The notes under the pieces are model-generated. The model had not been told where the DNA came from, ran no database searches, and saw nothing but the letters and a program-made list of their open reading frames with translations. The translations under genes and the position numbers were made by a program. This document shows, one piece after another, positions 23,881-33,586 of a stretch of 64,000 nucleotides of DNA (position 1 is the stretch's first letter; each line of letters opens with the position of its first letter). The stretch is from Poseidonocella sp. HB161398 (GTDB lineage: Bacteria; Pseudomonadota; Alphaproteobacteria; Rhodobacterales; Rhodobacteraceae), in the NCBI RefSeq assembly GCF_005870025.1, contig NZ_VATA01000008.1, positions 62,001-126,000 of the forward strand, read 5' to 3'.

Positions 23881-24843
23881 ATGGACAGACGCAGTTTCAC
23901 CTTCTCGGCGCTTGGCGCCATGGCCGCACTCCCGCTTGGCGGGCGCGCAATGGCGGCCTCCTACCCGTCGCGGACGATCGAGATGATCGTGCCCTATTCC
24001 GCGGGCGGCGGCACCGACCTGGTGGCCCGCGCCTTCGCGGACATCGCCAATGAATCGCTGCCGAAGGCGATCGGCGTGGTCAACCGCACCGGCGGCGGCG
24101 GCGCGGTCGGGCTGACCGGCATCGCCCGGGCACGGCCGAACGGCTACACGATCGGGCTCGGCACCGCCGAGATCACCATGCTGCCGCATATGGGCATGGC
24201 GAGCTTCAAGGCCACGGACTTCACCGCCATCGCCCAGCTGAACGCCGACCCTTCCGCGATCACCGTCAAGGCCGACGCGCCCTGGCAGACGCTGGAGGAG
24301 TTCATCGCCCATGCCAAGGAGAACCCGGGCACGGTGCGGATCGGCAATTCCGGCACCGGCGCGATCTGGCACCTGGCGGCCGAGGCCTTCGGCAAGGATG
24401 TCGGCGCCACCTTCAACCACATCCCCTTCGAGGGCGCGGCCCCGGCGGTCACGGCGCTGCTCGGCGGCCATATCGAGGCGGTCAGCGTCAGCCCGGCCGA
24501 GGTTTCGAACTTCGTCGCCGCGGGCGAGCTGCGGATGCTGGGCGTGATGGCCGACGAGCGCGTCGCCGCCTTCCCGGAGGTCGAGACCTTCAAGGAGCAG
24601 GGCATCGAGCTGTCGGTCGGCACCTGGCGCGGCGTTCTGGTGCCGAACGGCCTGCCCGATGACGCGCTGGCGGCGCTGCGCGAGGTCGCGGCGACCGCGG
24701 GCCAGTCCGAGGCCTTCAAGGCGCAGCTCGCCAAGATGAACCTCAACCACGCCTATCTGGACGCCGACGCGTTCCAGGCCAAGATCGCGGCGCAGGACGA
24801 GTTCTTCGGCGAGCTGATGACCGAACTGGGCATGGCGCGCTGA
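23881..24843 (+). CDS. Tripartite tricarboxylate transporter binding protein (TctC)
   Basis: A 320-residue periplasmic binding protein of the TctC/Bug family. The signal peptide begins MDRRSFTFSALGAMAALPL with a Tat-like RRSF. Typical segments are SRTIEMIVPYSAGGGTDLVARAF, NRTGGGGAVGLTGIARARPNGYT and TWRGVLVPNGLPDDALAALR. It starts 55 bases after dgoA with a GTGGAGGATAACG ribosome-binding site. The ligand is probably the sugar acid that feeds the dgo enzymes (inference from context; Bug proteins bind diverse carboxylates). Confidence 0.9.
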   Translation: MDRRSFTFSALGAMAALPLGGRAMAASYPSRTIEMIVPYSAGGGTDLVARAFADIANESLPKAIGVVNRTGGGGAVGLTGIARARPNGYTIGLGTAEITMLPHMGMASFKATDFTAIAQLNADPSAITVKADAPWQTLEEFIAHAKENPGTVRIGNSGTGAIWHLAAEAFGKDVGATFNHIPFEGAAPAVTALLGGHIEAVSVSPAEVSNFVAAGELRMLGVMADERVAAFPEVETFKEQGIELSVGTWRGVLVPNGLPDDALAALREVAATAGQSEAFKAQLAKMNLNHAYLDADAFQAKIAAQDEFFGELMTELGMAR

Positions 24844-24900
24844 CCATCGCCCTCCGGGCGGCGCCAGGGCGCCGTCCGGCATTCACGAGGAGCCTTCCCC

Positions 24901-25395
24901 ATGACTGATACCGGACCGGAGCAGGCGCTCTCCGCGCGGGAGCGCGCGGGCACGCTGGTGCTGCTCGGCCTCGTCGCGGCGATCTCCGTCGCGGCGATCC
25001 TGCTGACGCGGAGCTTTCCGCCGACCTCGCTGCCCACCGATGTCGGGCCCGCGCGCTTTCCCGTGCTCTATGCGCTGGTGCTGATCGCGCTGTGCCTCGT
25101 TTCCGCCCTGCAGACGCTGCGCGCGCCGGGGATGGAGGGGCTGCCGCCGGTGCCCGGCGCGGCCAAGCGCGTCGCGCTGGCCGTCGCCGCCGTCGCCGTC
25201 GCGATCGCGGTGATGCCGTATCTGGGCTTTCTCGTCACCGCGGCGCTCTTCCTCTATGCCGTGATCTGGCTGATGGGGCGGCGGCAGGCCGTCGGCAATG
25301 CCGTCTATGCGGTGGCTGCGGCCGCTGCCATCTACCTGCTCTTTTCCTACGGGCTGAACGTGCCGCTGCCCGGCCTCGCCCTCGGCGATGGCTGA
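24901..25395 (+). CDS. Tripartite tricarboxylate transporter small subunit (TctB)
   Basis: A 164-residue protein with four hydrophobic helices typical of the small TctB membrane subunit. A conserved-type PTDVGPARFPVLYALVLI region follows the first helix. It lies between the tctC-like and tctA-like genes in standard order, with GAGGAGCCTTCCCC before its ATG. Confidence 0.85.
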   Translation: MTDTGPEQALSARERAGTLVLLGLVAAISVAAILLTRSFPPTSLPTDVGPARFPVLYALVLIALCLVSALQTLRAPGMEGLPPVPGAAKRVALAVAAVAVAIAVMPYLGFLVTAALFLYAVIWLMGRRQAVGNAVYAVAAAAAIYLLFSYGLNVPLPGLALGDG

Positions 25396-25416
25396 GCAGG
25401 ACGAACGGAGACCGTA

Positions 25417-26928
25417 ATGTTTGATTTTGCAATGCTCGCCCAGGGGGTCGCCACGCTGGCGGCCAGCCCGATGGCGCTGGTCATGGCCGCGATCGGCGTG
25501 GTCATCGGCATCTTCATCGGCGCCATGCCCGGGCTCACCGCCACGATGGGCGTGGCGATCCTTCTGCCCTTCACCTTCGGCATGGACCCGCTGCCGGGGC
25601 TCCTGCTGATCTGCGGCGTGTTCTTCGGCGGGGTCTATGGCGGCTCCGTTACGGCGATCCTCCTGAAGATCCCCGGCACGCCCGCCGCCGCCGCGACCGC
25701 GATGGACGGCTATGCGCTGACCGAGAAGGGCCAGGCCTCGCTGGCGCTCGGCACCGCGACCGTGTCCTCCTTCCTCGGCGGCACCGGCTCGGTTCTGGTG
25801 CTGATCTTCCTCGCGCCGGTGCTGGCGCGCTTCGCGCTGAACTTCTCGGCGCCCGAGAGCTTCGCGCTGGCGGTGTTCGGCCTGTCGATCATCTCCTCGA
25901 TTTCCGGCTCCTCGCCGGTCAAGGGGCTGATCGCGGGCATGCTGGGCCTTCTGGTGGCGACGATCGGGCTCGACCCGATGGGCGGCTTCCCGCGCTTCAC
26001 CTTCGGCTTCCCCGATCTCTACGAAGTGCCCTTCATCCCGGTGATGATCGGCCTCTTCGCCGCGGCCGAGGCCTTCAAGACGATGGAGGATCCGGCGCGC
26101 CGCCTCGGCCAGGCCGCGCGGCTCGGCCGGCTTCTGCCCCCCTGGGAGAAGCTCCGGGGCGTGCTGCCGACCATCGGGCGCTCCACCGGGCTCGGCGTGC
26201 TGATGGGCATGATCCCCGGCGCGGGCGCCGATGTCGCCGCCTTCGTCTCCTACAACGAGGCCAAGCGCTTCTCGCGCAATCCCGAGAATTTCGGCAAGGG
26301 CGAGCTCTCGGGCGTCGCGGCCTGCGAATCCGGGGCCAATGCCTGCACGGGCGGCGCGCTCCTGACCATGCTGACCCTCGGCATCCCGGGCGACGCGGTG
26401 ACCGCGATCATGCTCGGCGCGCTGACGCTGCAGGGGCTGCAGCCCGGGCCGCTGCTTTTCCAGCAGCACGCCGATCTGGTCTTCACGCTCTTTGCCGGCA
26501 TGGTCTTCTGCTATGTGGCGATGCTCATCCTCGGGCTCGGGCTGATGCGGGTGATGGGCAATGTGCTGCGGGTGCCGACGGCGCTGCTGACGCCGACGAT
26601 CCTGGTGCTCTGCATGGTCGGCACCTATGCGCTGAACAACTCGATGTTCGATGTCGGCGTGATGCTGGTTGCGGGGGTCGCGGGGTATTTCATGCAGAAA
26701 TACGGCTTCCCGGCCTCGCCGGTGGTGCTGGCGCTGATCATGGGGCCGATGGCCGAGGCGAATTTCCGCCGCGCGCTGTCGCTGTCGAATGGCAGCCTGG
26801 ATTTCCTCTGGACCCGGCCGATCACGGTGGCGCTGCTGGCGCTGGCGCTGCTGACGCTGTTCCTGCCGCTCCTGCGCTGGCTCTGGCAGGCCAGGCGGGG
26901 CGGAGGCAGCGCCCGGCATTCCGCCTGA
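25417..26928 (+). CDS. Tripartite tricarboxylate transporter large permease (TctA)
   Basis: A 503-residue permease with about twelve hydrophobic segments. Family hallmarks are GIFIGAMPGLTATMGVAILLPFTF, GGVYGGSVTAILLKIPGTPAAAAT, MIPGAGADVAAFVSYNEAKRF, ESGANACTGGALLTMLTLGIPG and the C-terminal LALIMGPMAEANFRRALSLS. It completes the TctCBA importer and ends the operon, which is closed by a T-rich terminator. Confidence 0.93.
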   Translation: MFDFAMLAQGVATLAASPMALVMAAIGVVIGIFIGAMPGLTATMGVAILLPFTFGMDPLPGLLLICGVFFGGVYGGSVTAILLKIPGTPAAAATAMDGYALTEKGQASLALGTATVSSFLGGTGSVLVLIFLAPVLARFALNFSAPESFALAVFGLSIISSISGSSPVKGLIAGMLGLLVATIGLDPMGGFPRFTFGFPDLYEVPFIPVMIGLFAAAEAFKTMEDPARRLGQAARLGRLLPPWEKLRGVLPTIGRSTGLGVLMGMIPGAGADVAAFVSYNEAKRFSRNPENFGKGELSGVAACESGANACTGGALLTMLTLGIPGDAVTAIMLGALTLQGLQPGPLLFQQHADLVFTLFAGMVFCYVAMLILGLGLMRVMGNVLRVPTALLTPTILVLCMVGTYALNNSMFDVGVMLVAGVAGYFMQKYGFPASPVVLALIMGPMAEANFRRALSLSNGSLDFLWTRPITVALLALALLTLFLPLLRWLWQARRGGGSARHSA

Positions 26929-26940
26929 GACGATCCCCGG

Positions 26941-26972
26941 ACCGGCCGCCATCGCGCGGCCGGTTCCATTTT
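26941..26972 (+). terminator. Intrinsic terminator after the tct operon
   Basis: Perfect 9-base arms ACCGGCCGC and GCGGCCGGT with a 6-base loop are followed by TCCATTTT. This is the best-looking intrinsic terminator in the window. Confidence 0.65.
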
Positions 26973-27799
26973 GCCCGCCCGGCAGCGCCTTGGGGCGGTG
27001 AGCCGCGCTAGCGGGGCCATGTCAATCACTGGCCCATGTCCGTGTCCTCCGCGGCCGGTTTCCAGCCGCCTTCCGGGCGCGCGGCGGTCGAGGCGCCGGG
27101 TGCAGCCCGGGCAAATGCGCGGCTGACCCTGCCTCCGGATGACGCTCCGGAGCAAGCGGACCGCCCTTCTGGCCCGCGCTGGCGGCGACCCGGAACGCCT
27201 GCAATCCCGCCCGGCCGGGGCCCGCGTCGCTCCAGCGCGTTCGCCATTCTGCTCGACCCCATGGCGTATCATGGGTCGTGCGGTGCGCGGAGGTCCCGGC
27301 TTGCCCATGGCGCTCTCACCCCGCCGGATCGACGCCGTGCCCCCCGGAAGCCGACACGTGCTGCCCCAACGCCCATGGTCGCTTTCGACACGGGATCCGA
27401 GGCCCGGACCGGGTTCGGCAGGTGGTGGATCACCTTGGATGACACACCGCGCCCCTTCCGGCGCTTGGCGGGCGGAGACCGGTCGAGGCCGATGCAGGCC
27501 ATGGCCCTATTGCGGCACGACCAAAAGGCAAGCCAGGCGCCGCCGCGCAACTGTCCGGACATCGGGAACCGTGGGTGGACGGTCCTTCCGGGGCAAGCGC
27601 AAAGCTGCGATGGCAGCTCGGCGGGCGTGCATCCATCTGTCTGGCCGTGTCACGCGGACGTGCCGCCGGACCTGATGAAGTCCGAGGACCGGTCCCCAAA
27701 TCACCGCGTCGCGCTCCGGGCGCCTGGTCCCCATGGGTTTCATGGTTGCCCATCATGGTCCTCCGCCCCTGCCGCGTGTCCTTGGCGGCAAGGTCCTTG
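26973..27799. other. Gene-poor, apparently degenerate DNA
   Basis: No reading frame here shows family-like sequence; frames on both strands are short or Arg/Pro/Gly-rich. Given the transposase relic next to it, it may be decayed mobile-element or gene DNA, but I cannot identify any part of it. Confidence 0.4.
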
Positions 27800-28715
27800 T
27801 CAGGCTGCCGCAGCGCAGGTGCTGCCGCGCGTCGTCACCGCCCGGGCGATCCTCGCCGTCTTGTGCGCCAGGGCCGCTGCGGCGGTTTCCGTTCGAGATG
27901 CCGCGCGGCCCATGTGCCCGATTCGGACCGCTTCCGCGCCATCCGCATCACGGCGGAGACCTGCTTGCCGATGCCCGCCCTCCTCTGCCATGTGCGCGCG
28001 GCGTCCGTCCGAGCCACGCCGCGAACGGCCGTCCGGGACCGCGGCGGCGATCGCGCTGGCCATGCCCGGAATGGTGGCCGGGCGGCGGCTGGTCCCGCTG
28101 CTCCGCTGCCCGACGATGATCCGGCGGTGCAGCCCGTCCATTCCGGGTTCCAGGCGGCATAGCTGGCCGGTGACGGCATCGCGTGCGGGGCGCGCTGCTT
28201 CCGGCACCGCGTCACTTGCGGTCGTCTGGGCGGCAATCGCGGGGCCGCCGCCTCCCGGCGCTTTGGCGGAAATGATGCCGGGCCCGGCGAGATGGCCGCG
28301 CTGGTCCTCGACCGGCATCGTCCGCTGCCGGACCAGCCGATCCCGGGCCCTGCGCAGCATCAGCACCGCCTGCTGATCCACCGCCTTCACGATGACGAAA
28401 CGCATCGACGGCCGGGCACGGCCCCGCAGACCGCTTCTGCGCCGGCCGCGTCCGTCTTGCCGCGTTCGACTGGGGCCGTATGGGCCGCGGGCATCCGCCG
28501 GACATCGTGCCCGGCGACAGGAGCTCCCGCGCGCGGTGATCTGCGATAGCGCAAGCGGCCATGCCGACATGGCACGGCGCGCGTTTCCCGAAGACCCCGC
28601 GCACCCCGCCACGGCGCAGCTGTCGCCGAATGAGCGTCTTGCCAGTCTCATCCGCGCCGGGATCCTGGAGAACGGTCTTGGCCAGGGCCCGACCGACCGT
28701 CTCCGGCTTGTCCAT
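27800..28715 (-). pseudogene. IS110/IS1111-family transposase relic, multiply frameshifted
   Basis: Pieces of an IS110-type transposase appear in order on the minus strand but in different frames. They are an N-terminal TVGRALAKTVLQDPGADETG, then CHVGMAACA, then HDVRRMPAAHT and VERGKTDAAGAEAVC, then MRFVIVKAVDQQAVLMLRRA and DRLVRQRTM, then GMASAIAAAVPDG, FAAWLGRTPR, and finally AHKTARIARAVTTRG. At least four frame changes and internal stops are needed, so the gene is dead. The total span, a little over 900 bases, is slightly shorter than an intact gene of about 1 kb. Element ends were not identified. Confidence 0.75.
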
Positions 28716-29291
28716 GGTCCGTGGCCCGCAACTCGGTGAACATGGAAGCCCCGCCATGTTCCAGCGGCACGAGCGCGGAAGGGCCGTCCGCCACATCACC
28801 GCAGTCATGCGGGCCGTTCCCGGGACCTTCGCGGCGCATCGGCGCCACGTTCCCTTCGCTTCCGCTTCGCCGGCCATCGCCTGATGCGGTCGTCCACCGT
28901 CATGCTCGTCGCCACCTCCGCCCGTGTCGCGCGAGCGGCCTTGCACTGGGGGAGTGCAGCCGCGCCCTGCGAGATCCGTCAGGGTCGCGGACGGGACCGG
29001 GTCCGGCTGACGGATGGCGACGGACGGGCGAATGGGGGCAGCATCGGCGGCTGCCTTTCGGGTTGGGTTCCTGTCCCGGTCCCCCGGCGTGGGTCTCGGG
29101 CCAGGAGAGGGTCAGCGCCGCCATAGTGCCCTGACCGCCGGCGCCGGACGATGCGCCCGGGGCAGGGAGGTGCTTTCTCCCGGGGGGCGGCGCTGGTAGG
29201 GTCCGGCGCGGCGGCGGTCGCGACCCGCCGCCGGGATCACCACGAGAGCGGCAGCCGCCCGGCGGCGGGTCGCCAGAGGCGGGATGCAGCC
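28716..29291. other. Intergenic DNA between transposase relic and LysR gene
   Basis: No supported gene is seen. Reading frames are short and of biased composition. The right part should contain the promoter of the LysR-type gene, but no convincing motif was recognised. Confidence 0.4.
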
Positions 29292-30191
29292 TTGAAACAC
29301 CACCAGCTCGAAGCCTTCTACCAGGTCATGCTGACCGGCAGCGTCTCGCAGGCGGCGCGCAACATGGGGCGCACCCAGCCGACGGTCAGCATGGCGATCG
29401 GCGCGCTCGAGACCGACCTGCAGACCCAGCTCTTCGACCGGACCGCGGGGCGGATGCGGCCGCGCGCCGAGGCGGTGATCCTGTTCGAGCGGCTCCGCCC
29501 GGTGATGGAGCAGATGGAGGACATCCGCAGCTCCTTCTCGCAGATGGACGGCATCGCGCTGCCGCAGGTCTCGATCATCTCGGCCAACAATGTCGGCACC
29601 CACCTGATCCCGGCCTGCATCGCGCCGCTGGCCGCGCCCCGAAGCCCGGTGCGGCTGATGAACGGCTCCGCCGCGCGGATCGTCGCCGACATGGAGGGCC
29701 AGCTGCGCGACATCGCGGTGGCCGACGAGGGCGCGGGGGTCGAGCTGGCGGAAAGCCCGCTCTACGAGGTCGAGGCCTTCCGCGTGCCGGTCTACGCGCT
29801 CTTCCGCAAGGGGCTGGCCGGGGATCCGGGGCCGGTGATGACGGCCGCGACCCTGCGCGCGCATGCCGTCTATTCGCTCTACCGCGAGCATGTGGTCGGG
29901 CAGCGCACTGCCCATCTGGTGGGCGAGACGACCTTCGAGTTCCAGAATTTCTTCCCCATGGCCTGCCATGCGCTCAATACCGGGGCGATCGCGCTGGTGG
30001 ACCGGATCACCTGCACCACGGTCGCCGCGCTGGCGGGGCGGACGCTCGATCCGGACTGGCGGCCGCTCGAAGAGAAAATCCATGCGCTATATTACCTTAT
30101 GCGGCCGAAATTCCGCGCCCGCTCGGAGGCGGCGGATGCCTGCCACAATGCCATCCGGGCGGCGCTGAAGGCGCAGTCCGACCCGGGCTGA
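29292..30191 (+). CDS. LysR-family transcriptional regulator
   Basis: A 299-residue LysR-type regulator. The N-terminal helix-turn-helix is LEAFYQVMLTGSVSQAARNM with RTQPTVSMAIGALETDLQTQ. The effector domain is shorter on typical motifs but includes VSIISANNVGTHLIPACI and a C-terminal VDRITCTTVAALAG. A TTG at 29292 places the helix-turn-helix at the normal distance from the N-terminus; upstream starts would add about 47 non-conserved residues. It is 115 bases upstream of a TAXI-TRAP operon on the same strand and probably controls it; a long inverted repeat lies in between. Confidence 0.85.
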   Translation: MKHHQLEAFYQVMLTGSVSQAARNMGRTQPTVSMAIGALETDLQTQLFDRTAGRMRPRAEAVILFERLRPVMEQMEDIRSSFSQMDGIALPQVSIISANNVGTHLIPACIAPLAAPRSPVRLMNGSAARIVADMEGQLRDIAVADEGAGVELAESPLYEVEAFRVPVYALFRKGLAGDPGPVMTAATLRAHAVYSLYREHVVGQRTAHLVGETTFEFQNFFPMACHALNTGAIALVDRITCTTVAALAGRTLDPDWRPLEEKIHALYYLMRPKFRARSEAADACHNAIRAALKAQSDPG

Positions 30192-30200
30192 GCAGGGCGC

Positions 30201-30250
30201 CCATCAATGGCGTTTATATTCTGATAGGTTCCGCCGATTTGCATTGATGG
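30201..30250. promoter_or_regulatory. Widely spaced inverted repeat before the TAXI-TRAP operon
   Basis: Perfect 9-base arms CCATCAATG (30201-30209) and CATTGATGG (30242-30250) flank a 32-base AT-richer segment containing TTTATATTCTGAT. The arms are about four helical turns apart, which suits binding by a LysR tetramer, or the repeat could form an mRNA stem-loop. It sits directly upstream of the TAXI-type gene. Confidence 0.45.
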
Positions 30251-30306
30251 CGCTGCGGGTGTTTCTCGGGGCCAGTCCTAACGGCAAACTCCAACAGGGT
30301 TCTCGC

Positions 30307-31320
30307 ATGAAACATATCTCGGCTCGCCTCGGCGGGGCATTCGCCCTTGCCGGTCTGCTTCTGGCCGCGCCTGCGATCGCGCAGGCGCCGTCCTTCTTCC
30401 GCATCGGCACCGGCGGGGCAGGGGGCACCTACTATCCGATCGGCGGCCTGATCGCCAACGCGATCTCCAGCCCGCCGGGCTCGCGCCCCTGCGCCGAGGG
30501 CGGCAGCTGCGGCGTGCCCGGGCTGGTGGCGATCGCCCAGTCGACCAATGCCTCGGTCCACAACAACGCGGCGGTGGAGAATGGCGGGCTCGAGGCCGGG
30601 CTGACCGGCTCCTCGACGCTCTATGTGCAGTTCAACGGGCTCGGCGACTTCAAGGACAGCCCGACGCCCGACCTGCGGGTGATCGCGGCGCTCTTCCCCG
30701 AGGAGGCGCAGATCGTGCTGCCCGAGGACAGCGCCATCGCCAGCATCGGGGACCTGCGCGGCAAGCGGGTCAGCATCGGCGAGGCGGGCTCGGGGCTGCA
30801 GGTCACGGCCGAGGAGGTGCTGGGCGCCTTCGGCATCACCCGCGACGACTACACCCCGGTCGAGCTGAACAACTCCCAGGCCGGAGAGCGGCTGGCGGAC
30901 GGCCAGATCGACGCCTATTTCGCCCTTGCCGGCGCGCCGACCGCGGCCATCGTCCAGGTCGCCTCGACCTCGGGGATGAAGCTGCTCGACTTCTCGCCGG
31001 AAGAGCTAGACACGATCATCGCGGCCTTCCCCTACTACGCGCGCACCACGATCGCGGCGGGAACTTACGAGGGCCAGGCGGAGCCGGTCGAGACCTTCGG
31101 CGTCAACACGATCCTCGTCACCCGGGCCGACGAGCCGGAGGATCTGATCTACGGCATCACCAAGGCGCTGTGGAACGACAACAGCCGCAAGCTGTTCGAT
31201 GCGGGCCATCCCAAGGCGGCGACGATGACGCTGGACAAGGCGCTGAACGGCGTCGACACGCTGGGCGTGCCGCTGCATCCGGGTGCCAAGCGCGCCTATG
31301 ACGAGCTGCTGGCGGAATGA
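30307..31320 (+). CDS. TAXI-family TRAP transporter substrate-binding protein
   Basis: A 337-residue periplasmic protein with a Sec signal peptide ending APAIAQA. Typical TAXI sequence follows: FFRIGTGGAGGTYYPIGGLIA, QSTNASVHNNAAVENGGLEAG, LRVIAALFPEEAQIVLP, LRGKRVSIGEAGSG and the tail ALNGVDTLGVPLHPGAKRAYDE. The start is the ATG at 30307. It delivers its ligand to the fused TRAP permease encoded next. The neighbouring dehydratase suggests a sugar acid, although characterised TAXI proteins bind dicarboxylates or glutamate. Confidence 0.9.
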   Translation: MKHISARLGGAFALAGLLLAAPAIAQAPSFFRIGTGGAGGTYYPIGGLIANAISSPPGSRPCAEGGSCGVPGLVAIAQSTNASVHNNAAVENGGLEAGLTGSSTLYVQFNGLGDFKDSPTPDLRVIAALFPEEAQIVLPEDSAIASIGDLRGKRVSIGEAGSGLQVTAEEVLGAFGITRDDYTPVELNNSQAGERLADGQIDAYFALAGAPTAAIVQVASTSGMKLLDFSPEELDTIIAAFPYYARTTIAAGTYEGQAEPVETFGVNTILVTRADEPEDLIYGITKALWNDNSRKLFDAGHPKAATMTLDKALNGVDTLGVPLHPGAKRAYDELLAE

Positions 31321-31405
31321 CCGGCCGGGCCCGGGCCCTTCCGCGATCCATGACAGGGAGGCGGGCCCGCAGCGGCCCGCCATCCCGGAACTTCGGACAA
31401 GACAG

Positions 31406-33586
31406 ATGACCCCCGACGAGCATCAGGCGCAGGCGCGCCCGGCAGAGGCCGGCGGCGAGGATTTCGCCGAGATCCGCAGGCCGCGGAGGCAGGCGCGCCG
31501 CGCGCTCTGGCTCCTGGGACTGGCCTTCGGGCTCTACCATTTCGTGACGGCGGGCTTCGGCGTGCCGGTCCACCGCGTGCATATCGCCATTCACCTGGCC
31601 GGGGTGGCGGTGATGGCCTACTGCTATTACCCGCTGTCGCGCCGTTCCATCCGGCCCGGGACCGAGGCGCGGATCCCCGCCTGGGATATCGCGCTGATGG
31701 CCGGGACGGTGGCGGCGCTCTTCTACCTGCCGCTCTACTGGCGCAGCGGCAGCTTCGGCATCGGACCCTGGGCGGTCGAGGTGCTGCCGCAGACACTGCG
31801 CCAGGGCAATCCCAACACGCTCGACCTGGTCTTCGGCACCTTCCTGATCCTCTCGGTGATCGAGCTGTCGCGGCGCACGCTGGGCTGGGCGCTGCCGCTC
31901 ATCTCCTTCGCGGCGATCGGCTATGCGCTGTTCGGGCCGCAGATCCCAGTCGCCATCCTGCAGCATCCGGGCGTCGACTGGCGGCAGTTCGTCAACAACA
32001 TCTACTTCCCCTCCGAGGGCATCTTCGGCCTGCCGGTCTGGGTGGTCTCGACCATCGTGATCCAGTTCGTGATCTTCGGCGTGATCGCCCAGGCGACCGG
32101 GCTCGGCGAGTTCTTCATCGCCAATGCCCAGGCCATCGCCGGGCGGCAGACCGGCGGGCCCGCCAAGGTCAGCGTGCTCTCATCGGCCTTCTTCGGCTCG
32201 ATCTCGGGCTCGTCGATCGCCAATACCGTCTCCACCGGCTCGCTGACGATCCCCAACATGAAGCGGCTGGGCTATCCCGCCACCTTCGCCGCCGCGGTCG
32301 AGGCCGCCGCCAGCGCGGGCGGGCAGATCACGCCGCCGCTGATGGGCGCGGCCGCCTTCATCATGGCCGAATTCCTCGAGGTGCCCTACACGACGATCAT
32401 CCTCGCCGCGGTCGTCCCGGCGCTGATGCACTATACCGGCGTCTTCGCGCAGGTGCATTTCACCGCGCTGCGGCTGGGGCTGAAGCCCGACGCCACCGGA
32501 CGGCTGCGCGACATCCTCGGCATCTGGCGCCATGGCTGGCGGCATGTCTTCCCGCTGGCCGCGCTGCTCGTCATCCTGTTCTCGGGCTACACGCCCTACA
32601 TGGCGGCCTTCATTGGCATCTCGGTGGCCGCGCTCTTCGGCTTCACCTCGATCCGGCGGCCCGCGACGCTGGTGCTGAACCTCGCCTTCGTCGCCTTCGC
32701 GGCGAGCCGGACGCTCGACGGGGCGTTCTCGCCCGCGACCGGCGCCTTCCTGGCCATCGCGGGCGTCACCGCGGCGCTGCGCCGCGACGAGCCGCAGCCG
32801 CTGCGGCAGCTGGCCGAAGCCTTCGTCACCGGGGCGAAATACGCGCTGATCGTCGGCGTCGCGGCGGCGGTGGTGGGGATCACCATCGGGGTCATCAACA
32901 CAACGGGCGTCGGCTTTCGCGTCGGCTTTCTCGTGACCTCGGGCGCGGCGCAGATCGCGGGCGGGCTCTCGGCGCTGGTGCCGCTCGATGTCTACAGCCT
33001 GCAGAAATTCATCTCGCTGCTGCTGATCGCGGCCTGCTGCATCCTGATGGGGGCGGGGCTGCCGACCACGGCGCTCTACATCCTGCTGGCCACCGTGGCG
33101 CAGCCCGCGCTGGCGCAGCTCGGCGTGCCCGCCATCGCCTCGCACATGTTCGTCTTCTACTACGGCATCATCGCCGAGCTGACGCCGCCGGTCTGCACCA
33201 CCGCCTTCGCGGCCGCCGCGATCGCGCAGTCGCCGCCCTTCCGCACCGGCATCGCCTCCTTCAAGCTGGGGATCGGCAAGATCGTCGTGCCGATGGTCTT
33301 CTGCTACGCGCCGTCGCTCCTGCTGGTGGCGGAGGGCTTCACCTGGCGGAGCCTCGCGATCGACGGCGGCACCTGCGCGATCGGCGTGGTGGCCATGTCC
33401 GCGGCGCTCTCGCGCTACCTCCTGAAACCCGTCGGCGCGCTTGCCGCCGCCCCGGTCTTCGCCGGCGGCCTCCTGCTGGCCGTGCCGGATCCGCGGGCGG
33501 ACATCGCCGGCGCCCTGATCTGCCTCGGCATGATCGCCCTCCTCAACAGCTCCAGAAAAGGGAGAGAACCCAGTGCGCGTCACTAA
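31406..33586 (+). CDS. TRAP transporter permease, fused small and large subunits (4TM/12TM)
   Basis: A 726-residue membrane protein in which the small (DctQ-like) and large (DctM-like) TRAP subunits are fused, as is usual for TAXI systems. A hydrophilic N-terminus of about 40 residues precedes the small-subunit helices. The large subunit is seen in SSAFFGSISGSSIANTVSTG, SAGGQITPPLMGAAAFIMAE, ACCILMGAGLPTTALYILL and YYGIIAELTPPVCTTAFAAA. The start is the ATG at 31406. The C-terminus overlaps the next gene by 14 bases. The transporter is driven by a sodium or proton gradient. Confidence 0.92.
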   Translation: MTPDEHQAQARPAEAGGEDFAEIRRPRRQARRALWLLGLAFGLYHFVTAGFGVPVHRVHIAIHLAGVAVMAYCYYPLSRRSIRPGTEARIPAWDIALMAGTVAALFYLPLYWRSGSFGIGPWAVEVLPQTLRQGNPNTLDLVFGTFLILSVIELSRRTLGWALPLISFAAIGYALFGPQIPVAILQHPGVDWRQFVNNIYFPSEGIFGLPVWVVSTIVIQFVIFGVIAQATGLGEFFIANAQAIAGRQTGGPAKVSVLSSAFFGSISGSSIANTVSTGSLTIPNMKRLGYPATFAAAVEAAASAGGQITPPLMGAAAFIMAEFLEVPYTTIILAAVVPALMHYTGVFAQVHFTALRLGLKPDATGRLRDILGIWRHGWRHVFPLAALLVILFSGYTPYMAAFIGISVAALFGFTSIRRPATLVLNLAFVAFAASRTLDGAFSPATGAFLAIAGVTAALRRDEPQPLRQLAEAFVTGAKYALIVGVAAAVVGITIGVINTTGVGFRVGFLVTSGAAQIAGGLSALVPLDVYSLQKFISLLLIAACCILMGAGLPTTALYILLATVAQPALAQLGVPAIASHMFVFYYGIIAELTPPVCTTAFAAAAIAQSPPFRTGIASFKLGIGKIVVPMVFCYAPSLLLVAEGFTWRSLAIDGGTCAIGVVAMSAALSRYLLKPVGALAAAPVFAGGLLLAVPDPRADIAGALICLGMIALLNSSRKGREPSARH

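Noticed and set aside
24883-26952. A 689-codon minus-strand frame opposite tctB/tctA
   Set aside because: His/Arg/Gln-rich shadow of a clear TctA permease.
27036-28376. A 446-codon plus-strand frame in the gene-poor region
   Set aside because: No recognisable family pattern, biased composition, and it overlaps the minus-strand IS110-type transposase relic whose motifs are clear.
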